Positions 1 through 5,174 of a DNA stretch of 5,633 nt are shown here, one piece after another. The position numbers and the translations under genes are program-made. Under the pieces are notes generated by a model, which saw only the letters and a list, made by a program, of their open reading frames with translations, made no database searches and had not been told where the DNA came from. Location of the stretch: NCBI GenBank assembly GCA_025927795.1, contig JAICKT010000303.1, forward strand, positions 1 to 5,633, in the 5' to 3' direction. Numbering within the stretch: the first letter of the stretch is position 1; the number at the start of each line of letters is the position of its first letter. The DNA is from Parafilimonas sp. Lineage in GTDB: Bacteria; Bacteroidota; Bacteroidia; Chitinophagales; Chitinophagaceae.

Positions 1-1129
1 ATTCTTTATAAAAATATTGTACAGGGCTCCATTTAAAATATGGATTTTCTACACCGAACTGCATGCCGTGTGTGTGACCGGCAAGCATTAAATCTATGTC
101 TGAATATTTTGGTCGTACTTCTGCATCCCAATGGCTTGGGTCGTGGCTCATTAAAATTTTAAACGGATATTTTTCACTGCCCGGATAAGCCAAATCCATC
201 CGGCCATATTTTGGAAAATTGCCGAATGCGCTCCAGTTCTCAATTCCAATCAACGCAATTTGCTCACCATTTCTTTCGAGCGGTACATGTTCATTCATTA
301 ATAAGCGCCAGCCAAGTTTGCCATGAATAGCTTTTAATCTTTCGAGATTTTCTTTCTTTGCTTCTGCACTTGGCCAGCTTGTATAATCACCATAATCATG
401 ATTACCTAATGTGCTGTAAACACCCATCGGCGCTTTAATTTTATTAAACACATCCATATAATCGTGCATCTCATCTGCTTTATCATTCACCAAATCGCCG
501 GTAAACAAAATTAAATCTGCATTTTGTTTAAGTGCCATTTGCACGCCGCGTTCAACTGCTTTTTTGTCGGTAAAACTTCCGCTGTGTATATCACTTATCT
601 GCACAATTTTTAAACCTTTAAAAGCAGCAGGTAAATTAGCAAACGAAAGTTTTATGCGCCGTACTTTATAATTGTATTTATTTGAAAAACCATACATCAG
701 CGTAACAAATAATCCGCCACCTAAAACAAAACCAACCCAGCTTAAAAAAACGGAGCGGCTTATGTAATTGCTTTCATGCGTAAAATCAACGCCGGTTTTG
801 GGAAAAATTTTTGCCATCAGCCAAACAAACAACCGGCGCACATCATCTAAAAGAAAAAATACCGAGGCAATAAGCTTGGCAAAAAATAAACCTACAATTA
901 TAGCGAATGCGTAATTTCTGAATACAATATGTGTTTGCAAAAAATCTGAACTGCGAAAAGACAAAATAAAAATTACCGCGCATGCAGAAACAGTCCAGTA
1001 TAAGGAATAAATAATAATGCGGCTTTTCTCGCTGTTGTTTTGCGCAAGAAATTTTATAGTAAAGAACACATAGAAATCTATAACCAGCAGTATTAATATA
1101 ATTATCCACCAGCCATTCCAGTTTCGCAT
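1..1129 (-). CDS. Membrane-anchored metallophosphoesterase (YkuE/YaeI-like), 3' end missing
   Basis: This frame is open from an ATG at 1129 down to the window edge (376 codons), so the C-terminus is missing. The N-terminal ~150 residues are hydrophobic, with probable membrane helices near residues 7-28, 38-57, 73-94 and 127-147. A calcineurin-like phosphoesterase domain follows. Its metal-binding motifs appear in the normal order: DIH (D180, H182), GDLVND (D212), GNHD (N243, H244), MSHDP (H329) and GHTHG (H352, H354). All expected two-metal-site ligands are present, so the enzyme is probably active. Family members hydrolyse phosphoester or pyrophosphate bonds; some relatives act on lipid or lipid A precursors, but the substrate cannot be read from the sequence. 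From memory, related proteins are about 400 residues, so only a short tail should be missing. It is transcribed divergently from the par cluster and need not be functionally linked to it. Confidence in the family is high; substrate and the side of the membrane carrying the catalytic domain are unknown. Confidence 0.93.
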   Translation of the reverse strand, partial: MRNWNGWWIIILILLVIDFYVFFTIKFLAQNNSEKSRIIIYSLYWTVSACAVIFILSFRSSDFLQTHIVFRNYAFAIIVGLFFAKLIASVFFLLDDVRRLFVWLMAKIFPKTGVDFTHESNYISRSVFLSWVGFVLGGGLFVTLMYGFSNKYNYKVRRIKLSFANLPAAFKGLKIVQISDIHSGSFTDKKAVERGVQMALKQNADLILFTGDLVNDKADEMHDYMDVFNKIKAPMGVYSTLGNHDYGDYTSWPSAEAKKENLERLKAIHGKLGWRLLMNEHVPLERNGEQIALIGIENWSAFGNFPKYGRMDLAYPGSEKYPFKILMSHDPSHWDAEVRPKYSDIDLMLAGHTHGMQFGVENPYFKWSPVQYFYKE

Positions 1130-1142
1130 AAAAAAATTTTTA

Positions 1143-1170
1143 CAAAGTAAATATTGGTTGTGTTAAACAA
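1143..1170 (-). promoter_or_regulatory. Candidate Bacteroidetes-type promoter for the metallophosphoesterase gene
   Basis: Read on the minus strand, a TTG (1170-1168) is followed after 18 bases by TACTTTG (1149-1143), which ends 13 bases before the ATG. The Bacteroidetes primary sigma factor prefers TTTG, about 19 bases, then TAnnTTTG. This -7 box is one base short of that consensus, so the call is tentative. Confidence 0.35.
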
Positions 1171-1201
1171 CATAAAAACTATATTATAGAATATCTGCGA
1201 T

Positions 1202-1309
1202 CTCATTCCAAACCTTCTTCAAAGGAGAAGAACAAGAAGCCTGCAAAATTTTTGAGTTTCAAATTTTTATCGTGTAAAGTCCTCGCCTTTGGAGAGGATT
1301 TAGGTGAAG
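1202..1309. repeat. Intergenic imperfect inverted-repeat element, probably a dispersed Bacteroidetes repeat
   Basis: This is the main content of the gene-free 1130-1420 stretch. Two arms, about 1202-1232 and 1279-1309, are inverted copies of each other around a shared CCTTTG/CAAAGG core and match at roughly two-thirds of positions. Each arm is itself a small hairpin. In the left arm CTTCT pairs with AGAAG (1214-1230). In the right arm TCCTC pairs with GAGGA around a TTT loop (1280-1298). The arms are separated by AT-rich sequence containing AAATTTTT twice. No reading frame inside looks coding. The right arm resembles a short palindrome that I recall as widespread between genes in Bacteroidetes, so a non-autonomous REP- or MITE-like element is the best guess. 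Target-site duplications are not evident. A bidirectional terminator is unlikely because it lies upstream of both flanking genes. Confidence 0.6.
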
Positions 1310-1372
1310 TAATTAATTGTGATAAGATGTTGATAAAAATGAGCCATAAGTAACCGCAAAAAACTAATATTG

Positions 1373-1403
1373 TTGAAACTTGGAAGCTTAAAAATTACAT
1401 TTG
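1373..1403 (+). promoter_or_regulatory. Candidate Bacteroidetes-type promoter for the UPF0173 gene and perhaps parAB
   Basis: TACATTTG at 1396-1403 matches the Bacteroidetes -7 consensus TAnnTTTG exactly. A TTG at 1373-1375 lies 20 bases upstream, suitable for the -33 element. The box ends 17 bases before the ATG at 1421, implying a very short leader. Downstream spacers are short and show no other good promoter box, so this promoter may drive the UPF0173 gene, parA, parB and the DUF5683-type gene together; that extent is inference. Confidence 0.5.
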
Positions 1404-1420
1404 CCGCAAAAATCCGGATT

Positions 1421-2104
1421 ATGAAGTTTACTTATTACGGTCAGGCAGGTTTTAGTGTGGAGATTAAGGGCAGGAAAATTTTGTTTGACCCGTTTATAAC
1501 GCACAACCCGCTTGCAAAACATATAGACATTAAATCAATAAAAGCAGATTATCTTTTTATTTCACACGGTCATGGCGATCATACAGCAGATGCAATTGAA
1601 CTGGCAAAACAAACAAATGCAATGTGTGTAGGCGCCGCTGAAGTAGCCGACTGGTTTGGCAGTAACGGAATTAAAAAAGTTCATCCGTTAAACCCCGGTG
1701 GTCCGGTGCCATTTGAGTTTGGTAAAGTACGTGCGGTAAATGCTATTCATTCTTCATCTTTTAATGATGGCAGTTATGCAGGCAATCCGCTTGGTTTTGT
1801 TTTTACAACTGATGAAGGCAATTTTTATTTTGCAGGTGATACTGCACTTACAATGGATATGCAACTCATTCCGCGTTTTGCAAAATTAAATTTCTCCGTG
1901 ATGCCGATTGGCGGTAATTATACTATGGATGTAAGCGATGCGATTATAGCTGCGGATTTTGTGCAGTGTGATACGGTTGCAGGCGTTCATTATAACACAT
2001 TCGATTTAATAAAAATTGATACGGAAAAAGCGATTGCAGATTTTAGAGCAGCAGGTAAAACTTTATTGCTGCCAAAGATTGGTGAAACGATTGATATAAA
2101 TTGA
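1421..2104 (+). CDS. UPF0173 family metal-dependent hydrolase (metallo-beta-lactamase fold)
   Basis: This 227-residue protein matches the usual length of the UPF0173 (YtkL-like) family. It begins MKFTYYGQAGF, typical of family N-termini. The metallo-beta-lactamase motif HGHGDH occupies residues 49-54 (H49, H51, D53, H54). Further ligands are probably H110 (AIHSS), D140 (FAGDT) and H190 (AGVHYNTF), so the two-metal site looks complete. There is no signal peptide or membrane helix, so it should be cytoplasmic. The biological substrate of this family is not established to my knowledge. The ATG at 1421 was chosen over an in-frame TTG at 1370 because the family N-terminus starts here and the TTG-initiated extension would run through the putative promoter. 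Only 29 bases separate its stop from parA, so the two are probably co-transcribed. What it contributes beside a partition system is unknown. Confidence 0.92.
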   Translation: MKFTYYGQAGFSVEIKGRKILFDPFITHNPLAKHIDIKSIKADYLFISHGHGDHTADAIELAKQTNAMCVGAAEVADWFGSNGIKKVHPLNPGGPVPFEFGKVRAVNAIHSSSFNDGSYAGNPLGFVFTTDEGNFYFAGDTALTMDMQLIPRFAKLNFSVMPIGGNYTMDVSDAIIAADFVQCDTVAGVHYNTFDLIKIDTEKAIADFRAAGKTLLLPKIGETIDIN

Positions 2105-2133
2105 AAACTTGAAATTGAAAACAGTAAACTGAA

Positions 2134-2934
2134 ATGGCGCGAATAATAGGTGTATCAAATCAAAAAGGTGGCGTTGGCAAAACAACAACCGCAATAAATT
2201 TGGCTGCAAGTCTTGCTGTGCTTGAGTTTAAGACATTGCTGGTTGATGCGGACCCTCAGGCAAATACTACAACAGGTATTGGTTTTGATTTGCATAATAT
2301 AACAACAAGCCTGTACGATAGCATGATTAATAATATGGCTGCGCATGACGTGATTTTAAAAAGCGATGTACCATATCTCGATATTATTCCTTCGCATATT
2401 GATTTGGTAGGTTATGAAGTGGAGATGATAAATTTTCCCAACCGCGAGAGAGTTTTAAAAAATGTTTTAGATACAGTGCGCAATGATTATGATTTTATCA
2501 TTATAGATTGTTCACCATCGCTTGGATTAATTACGGTAAATGCATTGGTCGCTTCAGATGCCGTTGTAATTCCAGTACAATGCGAATTTTTTGCGCTGGA
2601 AGGTTTGGGAAAATTATTAAACACAATAAAAATTGTGCAAAGCCGTCTCAATACGGAATTGCAGATTGAAGGAATTTTAATGACAATGTATGATGGAAGA
2701 TTGCGTTTATGTAACCAGGTTGTAAATGAAGTGCGTCGCCATTTTGAAGACATTGTTTTTTCAACCATCATTCATCGTAATACAAAATTAAGCGAAGCAC
2801 CAAGTGTTGGTAAACCCGTTATTTTATATGATGCAGATTGCAAAGGCTCGGTGAATTATTTAAACCTTGCAAAAGAAATTCTACAGAAAAATAATATGAC
2901 ACTCATGACAAACGAGGAAAAGATTTTCGAATAA
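2134..2934 (+). CDS. parA: Chromosome partitioning ATPase ParA (Soj family)
   Basis: A 266-residue P-loop ATPase of the MinD/ParA superfamily, at the usual size for chromosomal ParA and without the N-terminal DNA-binding extension of large plasmid ParA proteins. The deviant Walker A motif KGGVGKTT spans residues 11-18, with signature lysine K11 and nucleotide-binding K16. The A' motif VDADPQAN lies at 37-44 (D40), and Walker B IIIDCSPSLG at 122-131 (D125). ParA dimerises with ATP, binds nucleoid DNA non-specifically, and is released when ParB stimulates hydrolysis; the resulting gradient moves origin regions apart. The ATG at 2134 places the P-loop ten residues in, as expected. The 29-base spacer before it is A-rich, with repeated GAAAAC/GAAAT words and no Shine-Dalgarno sequence. 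parB follows after 71 bases. A chromosomal role fits the neighbouring housekeeping genes better than a plasmid one. Confidence 0.97.
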   Translation: MARIIGVSNQKGGVGKTTTAINLAASLAVLEFKTLLVDADPQANTTTGIGFDLHNITTSLYDSMINNMAAHDVILKSDVPYLDIIPSHIDLVGYEVEMINFPNRERVLKNVLDTVRNDYDFIIIDCSPSLGLITVNALVASDAVVIPVQCEFFALEGLGKLLNTIKIVQSRLNTELQIEGILMTMYDGRLRLCNQVVNEVRRHFEDIVFSTIIHRNTKLSEAPSVGKPVILYDADCKGSVNYLNLAKEILQKNNMTLMTNEEKIFE

Positions 2935-2936
2935 AC

Positions 2937-2984
2937 GTTTAATGTTTAAGGTCTACTGTTCCTGCAACTTTAAACTTTAAACTT
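2937..2984. repeat. AT-rich inverted repeat and 7-base tandem repeat between parA and parB
   Basis: Left arm GTTTAATGTTTAAG (2937-2950) can pair with right arm CTTTAAACTTTAAAC (2968-2982), with one mismatch and one bulged base, around a 17-base loop. The right arm is also a tandem repeat of CTTTAAA, two full units plus CTT (2968-2984). The hairpin is almost entirely A-U in RNA and no T-run follows it, so it is a poor terminator candidate. It could weakly modulate parB relative to parA, stabilise the upstream mRNA end, or simply be a dispersed low-complexity repeat. Confidence 0.55.
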
Positions 2985-3005
2985 CAAATATTAAGCAAGA
3001 AATAA

Positions 3006-3929
3006 ATGACTTCAACAAAACAAAATAAAGAGTTACTGGGCAAAGGAATTCGTTCTTTATTGCAAAACATAGATACTGATCTTAAAACAACTGCAGGCAA
3101 TTTAAAAACAGATGTGGTGGAAGCTGCAACAAATGTTTTGCGTATTCCGGTTGAAAATATTTTTCCAAATCCAAAAAATCCGCGCAGAGATTTTGATGAA
3201 ACTACATTGAATGAACTCGCTGCTTCTTTAAAGCAGTTTGATATGGTGCAGCCTTTAACTGTTTCAAAACTTGATAACGGAAAATATCAGTTGGTTGCCG
3301 GTGAGCGCCGCTTACGTGCTGCAAAAATTGCCGGCTTAAAAGATGTTCCCGCATATATACGCCAGGCGAACGACAGGGAATTATTAGAGCTTGCTTTACT
3401 TGAAAATTTACAGCGCGAAGATTTAAATGCCATCGAAATTGGATTGAGTTATAAGCGTATGATGGATGAATTAAATTATACGCAGGAGCAGGTTGCAGAG
3501 CGTATGGGCAAAGAACGCAGCACAGTTACCAATTATATACGTTTATTAAAACTGCCGCCTGATATTCAGTTGGCAGTGCGCAACGGTGAATTGAGTATGG
3601 GTCATGCACGTGCGTTGATTAATATTGATACGATTGATAAGCAGCTTTATGTTTACGATGAAATTAAAAGCAGGCAGCTAAGTGTGCGTCAAACGGAAGA
3701 ACTGGTTAGAAATCTTTATCGCATCCATCATAATACTGCTGTTAAATCTTCAACAAATTCAACTATTAACAATGCTTACAAGCGCATTGAAGATAATTTA
3801 GCATCGCATTTTTCAACAAAAGTTTTTATAAAGAATTCATCAAAAGGTAACGGCAGTATAACAATTGAGTATTACTCGCAGGATGAATTAAATAAAATTC
3901 TGGAGTTGATGAATGTTCGCACAGATTGA
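3006..3929 (+). CDS. parB: Chromosome partitioning protein ParB (Spo0J family CTPase clamp)
   Basis: A 307-residue ParB/Spo0J protein, close to the typical chromosomal ParB length. Near the N-terminus, LGKGIRSLL (11-19) is the conserved start seen in many ParB proteins, in the region that contacts ParA. The ParB/sulfiredoxin-like CTP-binding domain runs from about 44 to 140. It holds NPRRDF (58-63), the phosphate-contacting GERRLRAAKIAG (99-110) and ENLQREDLNAIE (133-144). A helix-turn-helix region for parS recognition follows at about 156-182, within YTQEQVAERMGKERSTVTNY. The weakly conserved last ~40 residues should be the dimerisation domain. ParB loads at parS, slides as a CTP-bound clamp and stimulates ParA ATPase. 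No parS-like site was seen in this window, so the sites must lie elsewhere. The stop lies one base before the chosen start of the next gene, and an in-frame upstream ATG of that gene overlaps the parB end, suggesting translational coupling. Confidence 0.97.
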   Translation: MTSTKQNKELLGKGIRSLLQNIDTDLKTTAGNLKTDVVEAATNVLRIPVENIFPNPKNPRRDFDETTLNELAASLKQFDMVQPLTVSKLDNGKYQLVAGERRLRAAKIAGLKDVPAYIRQANDRELLELALLENLQREDLNAIEIGLSYKRMMDELNYTQEQVAERMGKERSTVTNYIRLLKLPPDIQLAVRNGELSMGHARALINIDTIDKQLYVYDEIKSRQLSVRQTEELVRNLYRIHHNTAVKSSTNSTINNAYKRIEDNLASHFSTKVFIKNSSKGNGSITIEYYSQDELNKILELMNVRTD

Positions 3930-3930
3930 G

Positions 3931-4587
3931 ATGCATAAATCATTTTTCTTCATATTGATATTTTTTGCTTTTGGCTTTCATGTTGCTGCACAGAACGATT
4001 CAACAACAAAAGTTAATAATAGCAAAGAAATTTTGCTTGATACTTTAAAGCCAAAAAAAGATTCAGCTACTATTCAGCTTGCTAAAAAAGATTCTGTTTC
4101 AAAAAAATTCCACGACCCGCGTAAAGCAACAGTACGTTCTGCTATTATTCCGGGCTGGGGGCAAGCATATAACCGCGAGTATTGGAAAATACCAATTGTA
4201 TATGGCGCGCTTTCAATACCTGCAGTAACTTTTGTTTATAATAATAACTGGTATCAGCGAACAAAGCAGGCATATAGCATTCTTGTAAACGGCGGAGACA
4301 CTGATAAAATCAATCCTAAATTAAAAGGCTTATCATCAGAATCGTTACAATACTATAGAAATTCATTTCGTAAAGACCGGGATTATTCTGTGTTGTTTTT
4401 TTTATTTGCCTGGGGGCTTAATGTTGTTGATGCAACTGTGTTTGGGCATTTAAAAAATTTTGATGTAAGCAGAGATTTAAGTTTGCGTATTCAGCCGGAC
4501 TATAATATCAATTCAAAATCTCCTACACTTGGTTTGGTTTTAAATTATAAATCAAATCAAAAAAAATTATTGCCCACTTCATTTTAA
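3931..4587 (+). CDS. DUF5683-type exported/membrane protein coupled to parB
   Basis: A 218-residue protein beginning with a hydrophobic segment (MHKSFFFILIFFAFGFHVAAQ) that reads as a Sec signal peptide or N-terminal anchor. Residues 22-60 form a Ser/Thr/Lys-rich, probably disordered linker. The conserved core follows: HDPRKATVRSAIIPGWGQAYN (61-81) and YWKIP (84-88). Two probable membrane helices lie at about 87-103 and 152-172, and a conserved-looking FDVSRDLSLRIQP stretch ends near residue 189. The core matches my memory of the Bacteroidetes DUF5683 family, whose function I do not know. The ATG at 3931 was chosen because the signal peptide begins cleanly there; an in-frame ATG at 3913 overlaps the parB end and adds six residues. 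Starting one base after the parB stop implies translation by reinitiation. Its repeated placement after parB in this phylum, if correct, hints at a link between segregation and the envelope, which is inference. Confidence 0.85.
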   Translation: MHKSFFFILIFFAFGFHVAAQNDSTTKVNNSKEILLDTLKPKKDSATIQLAKKDSVSKKFHDPRKATVRSAIIPGWGQAYNREYWKIPIVYGALSIPAVTFVYNNNWYQRTKQAYSILVNGGDTDKINPKLKGLSSESLQYYRNSFRKDRDYSVLFFLFAWGLNVVDATVFGHLKNFDVSRDLSLRIQPDYNINSKSPTLGLVLNYKSNQKKLLPTSF

Positions 4588-4599
4588 AAATACAGATAA

Positions 4600-4630
4600 A
4601 AAAAAATTGCTTCTGATATGCAAATTTTTT
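4600..4630 (+). terminator. Weak AT-rich hairpin after the DUF5683-type gene, possible terminator
   Basis: AAAAAAATTGC (4600-4610) pairs with GCAAATTTTTT (4620-4630) with one mismatch around a 9-base loop, and the stem ends in a T-run. Only two G-C pairs are present, so termination would be weak at best. It starts 13 bases after the stop codon. It overlaps the candidate promoter of the next gene, so at most one reading may be right. Confidence 0.3.
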
Positions 4631-4636
4631 ACCTTG
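4607..4636 (+). promoter_or_regulatory. Candidate promoter for the small membrane protein gene
   Basis: TTG at 4607-4609 is followed after 20 bases by TACCTTG (4630-4636), a near match to TAnnTTTG. It ends 35 bases before the ATG at 4672. The 84-base gap after the DUF5683-type gene gives room for an independent promoter. Confidence 0.35.
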
Positions 4637-4671
4637 TATAGTTTTTTATTATTCACCAAAACAATTGTCGT

Positions 4672-5094
4672 ATGAACACTACTAAATTTTTCATCGGTGG
4701 TATTGCCGGTGGCGTAGTTTATTTTTTACTTGGGTATCTTGCTTACGGAGTTTTACTTGCAAACTATATGCACAGCTTTGTGCCGGGCGTTGACCGCAGC
4801 ATGGATACGCTTGTTTATTGGGCACTTATTGTTGGCAATTTATCATTTGGCTTTGCCATATCGTATGCAGTTAATCATGCAGGTGCTTCTGTAACCAGTG
4901 GTTTGGCAACAGGCTTTGTAATTGGTTTTTTATTTTCCGCAGGATTTGATTTTACGATGTATGCTACCTCACATAGCATTTCGCTTCACCAGGTTGCTGC
5001 TGATGTGGCTGCGTTCACTGTTATTTCTGCAATTGCCGGCGCTGTGGTTGGCGCTATCTCAAGGCCACGCGTTGCAAGCGCTGCGATAGCATAA
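4672..5094 (+). CDS. Small four-helix membrane protein of unknown function
   Basis: A 140-residue, strongly hydrophobic protein rich in Gly, Ala and Val, which I do not recognise as a named family. Four membrane segments are likely at about residues 6-30, 47-67, 74-98 and 108-129. The Gly/Ala-rich faces (for example GGIAGGVV at 9-16 and SAIAGAVVGAIS at 119-130) suggest tight helix packing. The loop at 31-46 carries a few charges (D41, R42, D45), and the tail SRPRVASAAIA is short and basic, which favours a cytoplasmic C-terminus and therefore a cytoplasmic N-terminus. There is no cleavable signal peptide and no catalytic motif. The ATG at 4672 is the only sensible start. An 84-base gap precedes it and a strong terminator follows, so it looks like a single-gene unit between the DUF5683-type gene and dapB. 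The reading frame is clearly coding; the function is unknown. Confidence 0.85.
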   Translation: MNTTKFFIGGIAGGVVYFLLGYLAYGVLLANYMHSFVPGVDRSMDTLVYWALIVGNLSFGFAISYAVNHAGASVTSGLATGFVIGFLFSAGFDFTMYATSHSISLHQVAADVAAFTVISAIAGAVVGAISRPRVASAAIA

Positions 5095-5114
5095 TAATTT
5101 TTTCTGAATTTGAT

Positions 5115-5145
5115 AAACCCGCTGCAGCGGGTTTTTTTATTTTTT
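5115..5145 (+). terminator. Rho-independent terminator
   Basis: A perfect inverted repeat, AAACCCGC then TGCA then GCGGGTTT (5115-5134), forms an 8-bp stem with five G-C pairs and a 4-base loop. A run of Ts (5132-5138) and a further T-rich stretch to 5145 follow directly. It lies 21 bases after the stop of the small membrane protein gene and before dapB, so it should end transcription from the upstream genes. Confidence 0.9.
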
Positions 5146-5169
5146 GTTCAGTTAAATTTTATAGCATTG
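5143..5169 (+). promoter_or_regulatory. Candidate dapB promoter, weak match
   Basis: TTTG at 5143-5146 and TAGCATTG at 5162-5169 (one mismatch to TAnnTTTG) lie between the terminator and the dapB start. The 15-base spacing is shorter than usual, and the box ends only five bases before the ATG, implying an almost leaderless transcript. A dapB promoter is expected here because the terminator blocks read-through, but this assignment is tentative. Confidence 0.25.
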
Positions 5170-5174
5170 CAAGT

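Noticed and set aside
843..1109. 88-codon open frame on the minus strand
   Set aside because: It lies inside the metallophosphoesterase gene in another frame of the same strand, is rich in Cys/Phe/Tyr without domain character, and the metallophosphoesterase frame carries all family motifs.
1202..1309. Inverted repeats read as a CRISPR array or a full insertion sequence
   Set aside because: There are only two inverted, diverged arms, no regularly spaced direct repeats, and no room or frame for a transposase.
1370..1420. N-terminal extension of the UPF0173 gene from an in-frame TTG
   Set aside because: Family proteins start at the MKFTYYG sequence, and the extension covers a perfect TAnnTTTG promoter box.
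2155..2346. 63-codon open frame on the minus strand inside parA
   Set aside because: It is antisense to the P-loop region of parA, its product is Cys-rich and resembles no family, and it has no promoter or start context.
2487..2771. 94-codon open frame on the minus strand inside parA
   Set aside because: It is antisense to strongly conserved parA codons and its translation has no recognisable domain.
2937..2984. Hairpin after parA as an intrinsic terminator
   Set aside because: The stem is almost wholly A-T and is not followed by a T-run; parB, expected on the same transcript, starts 21 bases later.
3607..3612. CACGTG hexamer inside parB, possible parS core
   Set aside because: The flanks do not match the parS half-sites (TGTTT...AAACA), and the bases simply encode the conserved HAR of MGHARAL in ParB.
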